Below, one piece after another: positions 33,497 through 45,764 of a stretch of DNA of 64,000 nucleotides (position 1 is its first letter; every line of letters begins with the position of its first letter). The stretch is taken from assembly GCA_031310005.1 (NCBI GenBank), contig CM062386.1:2170001-2234000 (forward strand), given 5' to 3'. Source of the stretch: Dactylellina haptotyla. Lineage: Eukaryota > Ascomycota > Orbiliomycetes > Orbiliales > Orbiliaceae. Both the position numbers and the translations under genes were made by a program. Under the pieces are notes generated by a model that worked only from the letters and a program-made list of their open reading frames with translations, did no database searches and was not told the DNA's origin.

Positions 33497-34381
33497 AGTC
33501 ATATTCCTCTCCTCTCTAACAATATATATATCCAGACCCACCCAGTGTCAATATCACACTCTCCTTTCCGAGTCCACTTGAAAGAATTCTAACTACGGCA
33601 CTCCTTTTCAAACTCATCTTCTCTTCTCTTTCTTTGTTTTAAATATTCCATACCGGCGTTATGAGAGTTCATGGAGTCTATGCTTCCTGTTATCCCTTGA
33701 TCTCTCAAGGGCTATTTTCCCTTTTTTAATTAGTCACATATTGCGTTGGAGTGGACGCATTTCTCCTTAGTCATATCCGGATGATATGAAAGCACTGCCC
33801 TGAAATAATGGATGATGTTCTGATTGGCGTGTGTTTGTATGCATCCACTTATTACCTCCCCTGGCGTCACCATAGTGTTGTACTCGATGCAAAAAGTTTG
33901 CCACGATGATAATCTGAAAAGCGCATAGCTGTTGGTGGTTTCTTCTCGTTTTGCTTTCCTTAGCGGCATTTCTACTTAGGAAGGGAGTCTTAGCTTGCGT
34001 CCTGTTGTTTGTTGATGTTTACTTTAGCCCAATTCCATAATCTTGATTCCGTGCTGACATGACAGGGTTACTATGCAAACTTTCAATTATGATTTTAGTA
34101 CTCAGTCGAAGTAGCTCAGCCCTGCTTGTTAAAAGATTTGGTTATCAAAGTAATGCCCCACACTCATATACTAAATTACGCTTGATGGAGCATAAAGTGT
34201 CACTACTATTTCGGCTGCTTCAACATCGATCAAATAGCTTCAAGAAATTGTCTATAATTCCTCCCCACCCATCTTGTAGGCGGTCAAAAAAAAAAAAAAA
34301 AAAGAAGCTAAAGTCATTGGCTAGTAGCTATAAAATACATGCACCGAAAAGAGAAAACCGGAACCTTCAATGTAACAACCT
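33497..34381. other. Convergent intergenic region
   Basis: About 890 bases between the UBTD-like stop and the SEC13 stop. It has an 18-base A tract at 34286-34303. Frames here have no protein character. Confidence 0.5.
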
Positions 34382-35519
34382 TCACTCCGTAACGGTCGTA
34401 ACCTTTTCCCAGGTTCCCTGCAAATTCTCCTTCCACAGGGTGACCTTATTATCTCCGCCGCTGACCGCTAGCACGTTCCCGGTCAAACTCCAACTAACCC
34501 TCCAAACGACGGCATCCATCTCCAACACCTTCTTCTGGAACGGCCCACCAGCATCCGAAGTCCAAATGATAACCGACTTATCCTGTGACGCGGACGCGAT
34601 GTACGTCTTCGATAGTATCGACGGCGCCCATGCCACATCTCTGACCCAATCGTGATGCCCGTCGAGGGTCTGCTCGACCACGTAGTTGTCCTGCTCGGGA
34701 CTGTACGTCCAGATCTTGACGAGATTGTCGGACCCGCCTGTGACGAACTTGCGGATTCCCGCGGTGGTCGTGGCGGAAGATTGCACGATCGAGCCCGGTG
34801 AGACATCTGGGGCCCATGAGACGGCGTTGCAGCCCGTGGCGTGCGCGTTGAAAATACGGGTGTCCCAGCTGTCGTCTTTGAATTCTAGGACGGAGACTTT
34901 GCCGTCTGTGGAGGCGCAGGCGAGGATCGCGCCGAGGGTGTGGGGAGCCCAGGAGACCATGTTTACTGCAATTGGCATCGACATATAAGCATTCATTCCT
35001 TTTCACTTCTATTTTGTATTGCGGGGCGGATGACGATAAGCAGGAGGAGGAAGATTTACCGCTCGCCTGGTGATTCGTGTGCTCGGTAACCTTGCCCCAT
35101 TGTCCGTTATTCTCCCGCCAGGTGATGACTTTTGCGTCGTAGGATGAGGATGCGAGGATGTTTCCGAACTTGGGATGCGCCCACGAGACGCACCATACCG
35201 GGCCGTCATGTCTGTTTGGGGGTTAAGATTAGCTATCTACTTATCGTCCCTTTGTAGCTCGGTTGAGCTTTGGTGCATATGAGGATCAGCTACCCTTTTA
35301 ATGTATCGACCAGCGTGTGATTATTCCCTTCGACTTCAAATATCTTGATCGTCTTGTCGGAGGAGCATGTCGCCAGCCGATTGCCGTAGAAGTTTAGGAC
35401 GGCATCGTGCTATTATTATCCGGGATTAGCGAGGTGTTTTACTCGATAGCTTTTAAGTTGAGAGCTCTCTCTCTCTCGCGGCTTACGATCATGTCCTCAT
35501 GGCCACCAGATTGCGCCAT
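34382..35519 (-). CDS. SEC13: Sec13, COPII outer-coat and nuclear-pore subunit
   Basis: WD40 protein that pairs with Sec31 in the COPII cage and with the Nup84 subcomplex at the nuclear pore. Four exons: 35519-35487 ([11 protein letters not shown]), 35409-35294, 35211-35060 and 34965-34382; 294 residues against 297 in yeast. Six blades can be followed: [89 protein letters not shown] and [20 protein letters not shown], ending [16 protein letters not shown]. Every join keeps phase and restores a WD repeat. The first exon is only 33 bases long. Confidence 0.96.
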
Positions 35520-35879
35520 TGTGAAGTATGTGTGATTTTATTGGAGGTTGGAGGGCTGTAAGGCGCGAAGAGGTGAGGTTAGTCGACGTCGCGGGTTGGT
35601 GGAGAGGAGTGTCGTGGGGTTTGCGTCGGTCAGAAGAGCGGCTTTGGGCGAGGATACAGTTTCCAGAGCTTGACGACACGTTTGGCGAAGAGCTGCAGCC
35701 ACACTTCGCATTCGTGGCGCTGCCCACAACGCGGAAAATACCACACTTCGATCAGACAGAATATCCCTTGTGAACTTGCGAATTCATCATGTCATTCATT
35801 ATAAATAGTGTCATTCTAACATACGGCAAGATAGTTGCTTGCTACTACTTCTTTCTACAGTCTCTACTATATTGAAGTT
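35520..35879. other. SEC13 promoter and tyrosinase 3' region
   Basis: 360 bases between two minus-strand genes. Nothing beyond the expected promoter and 3' UTR was seen. Confidence 0.5.
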
Positions 35880-37273
35880 TTACACATAGATGTAACAAAA
35901 CGGCCCGTCAAGCGTGCTCAGAGCATCTCCAATCTTGATAATTGGGGCATTGATACCAATATCCAAAGGATCATCCAGCGTCGCATTCCTGCTCGGAGGC
36001 GTATTCAAAATCGTTATCGTGCCTCCAACAGCTTTATACCGAACCTTAGGGTCCTGGTTCTGCCAGATCCACCAAGTTCTATCAATTTGAGCGTGGTGCA
36101 AGTAGAAATACGGGTCCTAAAACACCCCCAGTCAGCCTCAACCCCACGCGTACATAATATCAGAGGAATATGCTATTCTTACCCCAGGACTAGCACTAAA
36201 GTCTCCGCCAGGGTCTACATATAAACAATTCATGTTAGACTTCTGGAATCGCTCTCACAAAACCAATATGTTGCTACTTACCTCCTCCGACCCAAAAATG
36301 CCCCGCGGTATGCACGCCCAGCTCGTTCCCTCCTCGAGTAAAAGTCCCCTGCATGTTATCCTGAAAAGACAGGATGTCCGTATACTTTGTAATCAGATTC
36401 GTCGAGTTCAAGTCCGTCGACGCCATCTTCGCCGCCTGGAATCCCAGATCTCTCCGCAGACACCGCGGATTATACCCTAAGGCATCCGGCTGCGGGTTCA
36501 CAGGTACATCAGGATACTGTGCGCCAAATATCCCAGGGCCAAGGTTCACGGTGAGATTCTTAAACGGGCCAGTAGTAACACACCCGCTGCCCTTCCCCGC
36601 CGGCAAAACAATGGTAGGGTCGATTGGACTGGGGAATACAGGACCGCTGGGCTGTGAGATGTACGCCCCGTTCCCACTTATGCTAGTATCGCTGCCGTCG
36701 AATAAAGGTGCGTGTTCGAGGTCTTCGGCGTATTTGCCCCAGTTTATGTACGGCTGGTAGCCTGTGTAGCCGCATTCTTCACGAAGAGCCTTCTCGTAGA
36801 CCCAGGTGTAGTATCTGTGCCAGGAGAGGAAGTTGCCCGTGGCGTGGATGACGAAGGTTTGGTTGATGTGGGTGGCGACAAAGTCGTCGAACCGAGAGCG
36901 AGCACCAGGAGCCAGAGCGCCGCTTTTGGCGGGTTTGGATTGCAGGCAGAGGACTGCGCGGATGTACTCTTTTTTCTCTCGGGATGATAGTGTGCTCCTG
37001 TATCAGTTTAGATTTTAAAGGTTAGCTACCAATTTAGCTGGGGCTGAAATGTGCTTTCTATTTAATTAGTTAGGTGGTTCTAGCATACCATTCTTTCCGA
37101 AGCCTCACTTTGGTCAAATTGCACCCAGACTTTGATGGGTGTAAAGTCGAGTATACCGCGAGATTGACCAAACCTTTGGCAGCAAGCTTGTCTGTCCCTG
37201 CGGTAGAGGCTGGCCGGAACCCCTCCGCCACGGAGAGCGCCGATAGGAAGATAGTAAGAAGCTGTAGCTGCAT
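35880..37273 (-). CDS. Secreted fungal tyrosinase-like copper oxidase
   Basis: Type-3 copper enzyme of the tyrosinase family, oxidising phenols to o-quinones. Four exons: 37273-37089, 36997-36282, 36214-36183 (32 bases) and 36116-35880; 389 residues. There is a signal peptide (MQLQLLTIFLSALSVAEG). CuA histidines lie in ATHINQTFVIHATGNFLSWH. CuB starts at GVHTAGHFWVGG, runs through the microexon-coded DPGGDFSASPG and ends at DPYFYLHHAQIDRTWW. The exon 1/2 join restores LRKEWSTLSSREKKEYIRAV, the usual tyrosinase helix. It is the short secreted form without the long C-terminal lid domain of intracellular tyrosinases. Several N-glycosylation sequons (NQT, NLT, NST, NAT) fit secretion. Substrate is not determined by sequence. 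Confidence 0.92.
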
Positions 37274-38811
37274 TGTAAGTAGCTATAAGTTCGCACAGAG
37301 CTTCAGACACCTCAAATACAAATGAACCGTGAGAGGTCCATCCCGGTTTATATAAATTGCTTCCCGGATTCCAATTACATTCTCGGAGAGACGGAAGCTC
37401 TTCCAGATTCCGCGTATCTAGATAGACTCCTATTCTATTTGCCTTTTTTTTAAAAAAATTATTCAATTTTCCAGATACCCATGCTCGAGGTTCAATGCCA
37501 GATACAAGCATCAGGGTCTAAAGAGCGATTGTGTACATTCCAGTACCTGGCACCGAGATGCAGGATGTTGAGAGATCTTAAGCGCCCGATTGACACGCGA
37601 TTTTACAGCTCCTGGTGAGGATCCAGAAAAAAAATACATGTAAACCCATGTCGCAATATCATAGCAACTTGATCTAAGAATATTAAGTTCTTCGAGCAAT
37701 GCAGGTTCTATATCTGTGAAACGTCCGTGCAGGGGCCCTCGGGTCTTCTCGGTGCCTTGTGTGACAAAAAAAATATATTATCAATTGCGAGGTAATAAAG
37801 GCTAAATTCCAGGTGCAGAAAGAATGTCCGTGAGGCTGGCTCGTTTAACCGACAGCACCGTCCCATTCGACCAGTTGACGAGTACATAGTGGACATGCAT
37901 ACGTTCATATACAGAAGAACGAGAGCGCGAATCGCGTCTTCAGCTGCCGATTGAAAACATATCAAAAAGTTTTGTATTTAGCAGAGAAAGAGCTAAATTT
38001 GGCGTGTACTGTAAGAGTTACTACATGATCTTTCGAAAGGAGAAGACCCATGTCGTTACTTGGATACCCATCCAGGCCTCCAACCTTCCTTCGCGTTGTG
38101 CGAAGTTTGCTCCGAGTCCGTACCGGGATAGATATATCATGCTTAATATTGAAGGCTTGAGCACTCCTTCGCGACGTTCAAGCCGCTAGTAAAATGCAGA
38201 AAAGATCCAGGATTAAAGAGACTATTAAATGCGCGTTTGATCAGTAAACAAAATCTCGCCTGAGATATGATATGTTGAATAAGGTAGATTACGTACCTGA
38301 TAAGATCCTCTGCCATGGCAGGCAAGGATCAGTTTCTCTTTCGCAATTTCTTAATTTCGACTTCTTAGGATTTAAGCCGGGCAAGGGCCGGCCGGCACCG
38401 TTTGACGCGTCAACATTTGAGGTCCAGAGGCTCTACAAGCCGAGCCAATCCGCAGTTACGATTCGTCCATGGTCTGCCGGGCTAGGTTGTGACACTTTTG
38501 TTCTGTTGGATTTTACTAGCAGGCATCATTTACAGTTGATGGATCTATAAATGTTTGAACCATCTAAAATTCAACCTCGAGTTACCTTTTTCATAAGGCC
38601 TAGCCGCCGGACCATGAAAAATATGATAAGTTTTAGAATATAAATGCTATAATATATTAAATCATATCAAGTGCTAATATGTACAAAAAGTAAGGGTGCA
38701 GAGAACAAAATACAACTACGCCATCCCATGCTATTTTTGAATTTCCATGATTCAAACGCTTCCACTAACCAAAAAAAAGGAATCAAAAAATTGAAATCGT
38801 GATAGGTCCTT
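37274..38811. other. Intergenic, nothing recognised
   Basis: About 1.5 kb, including the tyrosinase promoter and the transporter's 3' end. Short frames lack protein character. Confidence 0.5.
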
Positions 38812-40497
38812 CTACATTTGAACGTTCTCGAACTTCTCCTCACCTTTGATCGAAGAGCCGACAACACCATCAGCGCTGTTAGTATCATCAAGTCGCTCGC
38901 CTCTGAGCTCCTTAACACCCATTGTCGAGGTATCGTATCCATTGGCCTCAAGGTAGTTCCTGAAGGCCAAATCCTCCTCGGTAATGGTATCCTGGCCGAC
39001 ATGGGGCAAACAGAACCATGCGAGAGCGGCACTAAACAAGCACAAGGCGCTGCTAACCCAGAAAGGAGCCTGGTTGCCCTTGACAGTGGAGCTACCACCG
39101 GCGTTCTTAACAATGATGGGGAAGACGTAGGTACCGACAAAGGCGCCAACTTTGCCGACAGCAGCTGCGATACCGTAGAATTGACCGCGGATGGCTGTGG
39201 CACTGGATTTGGAGGCGAGGAGACCAATGTTGTCACCAGCACCAAGTTCTCCAAGAGTAAGGAAGATACCGTAGACGACGACAAAGGCGGCGACGTGTTC
39301 TGGAGTTGCGAGCTTGCCGTAACAGCCAGCCATAATGAGACCGACAAATCCTTGGAGGGTAAGACCGAGTGTCAAAGTTTCTTTTGCACCAATCCAGTCG
39401 CTAATGAAGGAACCAGCAATAGCACCACTAAGAAGAATGTTAGCATTTAATTTTATTTAAGGGAAGGAATCTCGTAGGTGCGCTCATACGGGATGTAGAA
39501 AAGATTGAGAACGACGTTCCAGCCGAATGGCTTGTAGAGAGATTGTTGTTCACCAACAACGATCTCAAGAATAGAAGAGCCGTAGATACCGAAAGAATAA
39601 GCGGAGAACTATGATAAAATAGTTAGTTTCTACTTTTAAAGGAAAATTTAGAGAGGAAAGAGGATGCATACATCATAGATGAACCAGATAATGCTGAGAA
39701 TAGCGAGCTTGACCCAGTAGAACTTGAATACTAACAGCCATGGGGTCTTTGTGTCTCTCATAGTTTCTCGCTTGTACTGTTCAGGCTCCTTGAGTTTTGT
39801 TCGAAGGTAGATAATCGACAGCGGTGGGATAACACCGAGAGCAAGGGAAACACGCCAAACAACCTCGAGGCGGTTCATGCCGAAGATCCACAGAACACAC
39901 AATGGCGCGAAAGCCGCAATAACGAATCCGAAATCGATCATGACGTTGGTGAAGATGATGAACCATCTGTTACGGCTGCCGCTCTTGAGTTCACCGGTAG
40001 CTTCAGAACAAGCCACAGAACCAGCTGGATATTCTCCTCCAATACCGATACCGAGGAGGAAACGATAAGCCGTAAGAGCAGCCAAAAGTCCGCCTACAGT
40101 ACCACCTGCACCATAGGCGCCAGCGCAGAGGGCAGCGAAGACGATCAAAATAGCGGTAGAGGCGACCATGCCAAGCTTTCGACTGCAGTTATCACTGATG
40201 TAGCCAAAAACAAGCATACCAATTATTGTACCAGCAAAGGCGATGGAGGAGACGTTGGACTGGGCAGGGCTCTGCTTGTATTCGTCGCCATAGAGACGGC
40301 CAAGAATTGTATTGACAGTTCCAATGATACCTAAAAAACCATGTTAGATGCACGTTTCTGCTGCGAGCTTATTTTCAAATACATGTATCCGACTACGAAC
40401 CATTGAGATAACCGTCAGAGAAGAGACCGGAGCCGCAAACGACGACAGGCATCATAACCTGCCATCTCGATCTCCGGACAGCCGCTGTTTCCGACAT
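38812..40497 (-). CDS. GIT1-like glycerophosphodiester MFS transporter
   Basis: Major-facilitator permease of the phosphate:H+ symporter group, closest by recall to yeast Git1, which imports glycerophosphoinositol. Four exons: 40497-40401, 40330-39672, 39608-39490 and 39427-38812; 496 residues, usual for the family. The N-terminus VMMPVVVCGSGLFSDGYLNG joins IIGTVNTILGRLYGDEY. The MFS loop motif is FGYISDNCSRKLGM, followed by FLLGIGIGGEYPAGSVACSE. The second half opens SAYSFGIYGSSILEIVVGEQ and carries the family signature GDNIGLLASKSSATAIRGQF, then YGIAAAVGKVGAFVGTYVFP. About 12 membrane helices; the cytosolic tail is polar and acidic. The exact substrate (glycerophosphodiester versus phosphate) is inferred. 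Confidence 0.9.
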
Positions 40498-42569
40498 GCT
40501 TCGTGAAAAAAATCGACAACGAGTCGATGGCACTATAGTGGGTACTGTATAGGGACGTCTGTACACAAGCTACGACGAAAGTTTATCGCGAGGGGCGTGA
40601 ATGAATGGATAATTGAACACCTCGAGTCGACTCTTCTAGAAAGTATGGGGAAGGGAGAGAAGGAAGGATATTAACGGCAAAGGTACTCCGACGGGACCCC
40701 AAAGCCTTTTTATCATAGTGAGCGGGTGATCTACTTTAGTTTTCTCGAAGAGGCAGCATCTGTGCGAAAAGCAACCGGGTTCATGCACAGGACCTGGTTG
40801 GGTCTCGATACCCAGAGGAGCCAGGTCTTGCTTCGGGCCATCTTCCTAAGAACCTAAAATTTTTACACTTTGCCTTGTGAAACCCTCTCACCTCTCATCT
40901 TACTCACCCCCACCCATTTCCGCGATCACTCGTTGCACCGCATAGGAATAGTCCCGTCGAACTGGCGCTAGCATGGGACGAGAAGAGGTGGGACACTGCT
41001 TTCGCGGGGAAGTGCGATGTGGATTCTAGACAGTTTTGCGAAGAAAAGAGAATGCTGACCCGACACCAGGCTAGGAGGGAAGGCAGGACCGGATCTAGGC
41101 AAGGGGCACTGATTTGATATCTTGCGCGCTCATGATCCGACCAAGACACATCCTTTTCGGAGATCATCAACGATTGAGTACAAGTGCCCGTAGCTTAGCT
41201 GTGCTAGCAAGTGCAATTGATCGAAACGATTAAGGCTACAGCGAAGCTAAACATCCGGCATGCCGTAAAGCTGCAGGTGCTTGACTCCGGACGAGAATCA
41301 TGTCTCAACATCCGCCTGACGCGTGCGCTTACTGGGAAAGGCACTGGCATGATGTAATTCAGAAAGATACCGTCAATCTACCATTCTACTTTTCGAGCCT
41401 CGCAGGCAGCGGGTGTTCAACCTCTAGCGAAATTTGGAGTTCGCAATATTCATCAGTTCAATGCAATGCAACACAGTTTTTTCTCCTCTCGATCTGCAAG
41501 GCCCGCGTTTGGGACGCCAGAAGGGGAAGGAGGCTCTGCACAGTATAATTGCAGTCAGTTGAAATTTTTCGTTCGAGGTGCATTGGCAATGCGAGATGCA
41601 CACTCGCCTGCAGATGAGCCGAAAACCCGAGGTCTCGTTGAAAACCGGGTAAGGGGATGTTTATGCATTGGCAGCATGGCAAGATCGTATGGTTCTCACA
41701 TTTTGTTGGATTTTTGATCTTCCTCCTGCAGGCAAGCACGGAGACTTCTGCTACCCAAAGAATCATCCTTGGATCACGCTCACGGTCTTGGAACTGCCCT
41801 ACAGCTTGGCTGCGTCAATTTAGACGTTTCGAGAAGAGTCGGAACAAGAGAACGACTGTCCAGGTGACCACTGCGACCACTGTCACCTTGGAATAATTTC
41901 TGAAGAGTTCAAGAATCTACTCCGGCGGTGGGGCCAATGGGAGAACAGGATCCATGCCACATGGGCTCTCTCTGACGAGGAAAGGACGGCGTGTCTGGCT
42001 TTTAAAGGCGTCGGTGGCAGACTGGGCACCTTCTTCTTCTGAAATGTTTGAGAAAGGGTTTGAGGCCCAGCCATCCAACCCAGTTTTAAGTTCTGCATAC
42101 GGCAAGGGCGCTGGAACCGAGAGGAATGTCGCAAAGAAATTTCCGAACATGCAGCAGACCAAGCACAACGCCACCACAAACCTGCTTTCGAGAAGACAAC
42201 TGTATATTGCCTCGGTCGAGGGCTGGCAGTCGCAGCTTCTCTTCTTAGAGATACCTTCGCCGGAAACCTGCTTTGGAGCCTGTGGAACCTCATCTCTACA
42301 TCGTGACTTGGAACGAACAGGCCCGCAATACTGCCAAAGCAGATGTTCTGCTGGTTGGCTGCGGCCCAACGTCGGTTTGTCTCAGGTTGCGTTGTGACCT
42401 GCCAAGACCAGCCGTCGCCAGCCGAGTCAGAAAAACTTGGTGTGCTTGCTTGCAAAGCAGCCTTGCCAGCAACCATCCAACTGACACGGCCACTTCACGG
42501 AGCCGCACTGATAAAATCTGGTATTGACTTCATTACGCCCCAACAGCCGACAGACACACGTTCCTAAAG
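40498..42569. other. Divergent intergenic region with one doubtful gene
   Basis: About 2.1 kb between the transporter and DIS3 starts. Apart from the doubtful frame at 41917-42476 nothing is supported. Confidence 0.45.
41917..42476 (-). CDS. Doubtful small single-pass membrane protein
   Basis: Two minus-strand frames can be joined: exon 1 42476-42268 and exon 2 42199-41917, with a 68-base intron (GTTTCC...TACAG), phase 2, giving about 163 residues. Exon 2 carries a hydrophobic segment (FVVALCLVCCMFGNFFATFL) followed by a polar tail (NISEEEGAQSATDAFKSQ). The splice donor is weak and both strands have open frames in this stretch, so it may be spurious. No family recognised. Confidence 0.28.
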
Positions 42570-45500
42570 ATGACGAGCATAAAGCGCATGCTGGCCGACA
42601 CGTCCGGCCATGATGCCATCACCTCCAAGGTCTACATCCGCTCAGCCAAGAGCGGCAAAGTGACGAAGATCGTCCGCGAAATCTACCTCCGGACTGACAT
42701 CCCATGCTCGTCGCGCCTCTGTCGGGCTTGCCTTGCCAGTGCCCCTGTAGACTCAAGCAATAGATGTATGCCATATAACATATTTCATTCGAATGAGATA
42801 CTCCATGTGAACTTTCTTTCAAATACAGATGCTGATCGTGTGTGAGAGATAAACAGCTCGTCCGTTCATCCTCTCTGAGAAACCAGCCGGGACAGTCACC
42901 TTCAAATATGGCCACTATTTGATGCCAGACACAAACATATTCCTTCAGTGCATGGACGCGATAGAGCACAAGAGTGCCTTCTACGATGTGATTGTGCTAC
43001 AGACCGTTCTCGATGAAGTCAAGAATCAGAGTCTACCGCTCTACAACCGGCTGGTCTCGCTCACCAAGTCGGATGAGAAACGGTTCTATGTGTTCCACAA
43101 TGAGTTCAGACAAGAAACTCATGTCAGACGTGGGCAGGAGGAGTCCATCAACGATCGAAATGATCGAGCCATTCGGGTTGCGTGTAAATGGTACCAGACG
43201 CATATTCAGCAAGCAGTCGTCTCGACTGGCGTGAAGCCTCCGGCTATCGTTATGCTGTCAAACGACAGAGATAATCTAGCGAAAGCCAAGTCAGACGGAG
43301 TTGATTGCATAAATCGTATGTCCTCTTCATAAGATTCACGTTATTTTGGGCCAGAATTAACACGCGATATAGTTCACGATTATGTCACGGGATTGGCGAA
43401 CGCAGACGAGTTGCTGGATATGATCAGCTCTTCTCTACAAGACCAGGAAAAGAAATCCACCAGAGGCGCGAATGTCTATCCTGAGGTGCATTGTCTCCTA
43501 TCATCTATCCAACGTTTGCGATGGCTAACGAATTAAAACAGTATGCCTCCATTTCAAAGATGAACACCGGCGTCCGAAACGGAACTTTGCATCAAGGCAC
43601 ATTCCATACGTCAACATATAACAGTCTGGAGGGCACGGTTGGGGCGCCATCATTTGATAAACACCTCCTGATTGTCGGTCTGGAGAATATGAATCGTGCC
43701 ATAGATGGTGATCTCGTCGTCGTCGAGCTACTACCACAAGACCAATGGAAACGTCAATCCGATAAACTCGTCGATCAAGATACCTTGACGAAGAATGAAA
43801 ACGCCGACGTCGACGAAGTTGAATCCATCGTCACAGAGAAAGAGCGCAAAGCGCTTATTGATGAAGCGAAGCGGATCCAACGTTCCCAAGACGAAGGCCA
43901 GAAGGTTCAACCGACAGCAAAGATTATCGGCGTCGTTAAAAGGAACTGGCGATCTTACGTCGGTCACATCGACCCGAACTCCGTCAACCGAGCAAAGTCT
44001 GGCGGACAGCAGGTCGTCTTTTTCCGGCCTTTGGATAAGAAGATTCCGAGAATCCGTGTCTTCACACGACAAGCTACGCAACTTCTCGGCCAGAGGATCG
44101 TTGTCAACATTGACACCTGGGATAGAAACTCAAGATTTCCAGTTGGTCATTTCGTCCGCGCCCTTGGCGAGCTTGAATCAAAAGAAGCCGAAACCGAAGC
44201 CCTTTTGTTGGAATACGATGTGCAATATCGGCCATTCCCCAAGGCTGTCTTGGATTGTTTACCATCAGTCGGCCATGACTGGCGAGTCCCAGAGGATAAG
44301 AGTGACCCTGGTTGGGACAAGAGAATGGATCTCCGTGACCTATTGATCTGTAGTATCGACCCTCCTGGCTGCCAAGATATCGACGATGCTCTCCACGCAC
44401 GACAACTTCCAAATGGCAACTACGAGGTTGGTGTGCACATAGCCGATGTCTCCCACTTTGTGAAACCCAACAATGCTATGGATGACGAAGCTGCACAACG
44501 TGGAACAACGGTTTATCTTGTTGACAAGCGTATCGACATGTTGCCGCCTCTTCTCGGTACGGATTTGTGTTCTCTGAAGCCTTACGTTGAGAGATATGCG
44601 TTCTCTGTACTCTGGGAGATGACACCCGAAGCAAAGATTGTGAATACTGTTTTCACCAAGTCTGTGATAAAATCTAGAGAGGCATTCGCGTATAAGGCAG
44701 CGCAGATGCGAATTGACGACAAGTAAGTTCTCATGTATGGCACGAGGAAACATTCACAAGAGCTAATGATAATTAAAACCAGATCGCAGGCGGACCCTTT
44801 GACAGAAGGTATGAGAATATTACTGATGCTCTCGAAGAGGCTCAAGCAAGCGAGAATGGACGCTGGTGCCTTGAACTTGGCCAGTCCGGAGGTCAAGGTT
44901 CATATGGAGTCAGAAACATCGGATCCCGCAAGCATTGAGGTGAAAGAACTGCTGGAAACCAATTCTCTCGTCGAAGAATTCATGTTGTGCGCAAATATTA
45001 GCGTCGCGAGAAGGATTTACGAAGCCTTCCCGCAAACTGCTATGCTCCGAAGGCACGGTGCCCCGCCTGCTACGAACTTCGATGATCTCAGAAGCCAACT
45101 CCGGGCTAGGAAAAACCTCGACTTGCGAGTTGATTCTTCAAAGGCACTCGCAGACTCTCTCGACGGTTGTGTCGACCCTCAGGAACCGTACTTTAACACT
45201 TTGGTCCGGATAATCGCTACTCGATGCATGCTTCCCGCAGAATACTTTAGCTCAGGAACCCAAGCTTACCCCGAATTTCGCCACTACGGTCTCGCTACGG
45301 ACATCTACACACATTTCACCTCACCAATCCGACGATATGCTGATTTAGCAGCCCACCGACAACTGGCAGCCGCGATCGACTACGAGCCTCTGGACGAGAG
45401 CCTGTACAATAAGAACAAAATGGACGCAGTGGTGAAGAACATCAATGTGCGGCATCGAAACGCGCAGTTCGCCGGACGAGCATCGATCGAGTATTACGTA

Positions 45501-45764
45501 GGACAGGCGTTGAAGGGCAAGAGCACGGAGCAGGAAGGCTTCGTGGCGAAAATATTCTCGAATGGGTTTGTGGTTTTCGTTCCGAAGTTCGGAATCGAAG
45601 GGACGATCAAGGTTGAGAGCGCGAAGACGTATGATGCGGACGAGTATATCCTCGAATTAGAAGACGGGAAGAAAGTTGTGCTGTTTGATAAGGTTAACGT
45701 CCAGGTTAATGTTGTAAAGGAGCAAGCCACCGGGAGGAGAAAGACCGAGTTGACATTGGCTTGA
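42570..45764 (+). CDS. DIS3: Exosome 3'-5' exonuclease Dis3/Rrp44
   Basis: Catalytic subunit of the RNA exosome. Five exons: 42570-42765, 42857-43315, 43373-43485, 43542-44722 and 44783-45764; 976 residues against 1001 in yeast. The N-terminal CR3 Cys motif is [13 protein letters not shown]. The PIN endonuclease domain has its acidic residues in [26 protein letters not shown] and [10 protein letters not shown]. Cold-shock domains follow ([17 protein letters not shown] and [17 protein letters not shown]). The RNB domain has its catalytic Asp cluster in [19 protein letters not shown], plus [31 protein letters not shown] and [20 protein letters not shown]-terminal S1 domain ends the protein. The first join is set by family continuity (DSSNR to [11 protein letters not shown]). 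Confidence 0.96.

Noticed and set aside
34059-34655. 198-residue plus-strand frame
   Set aside because: Runs antisense into the last SEC13 exon and through an A tract; no protein character.
38818-39450. 210-residue plus-strand frame opposite the GIT1-like gene
   Set aside because: It lies wholly over well-conserved transporter exons; its composition mirrors the antisense of the MFS codons and has no domain.
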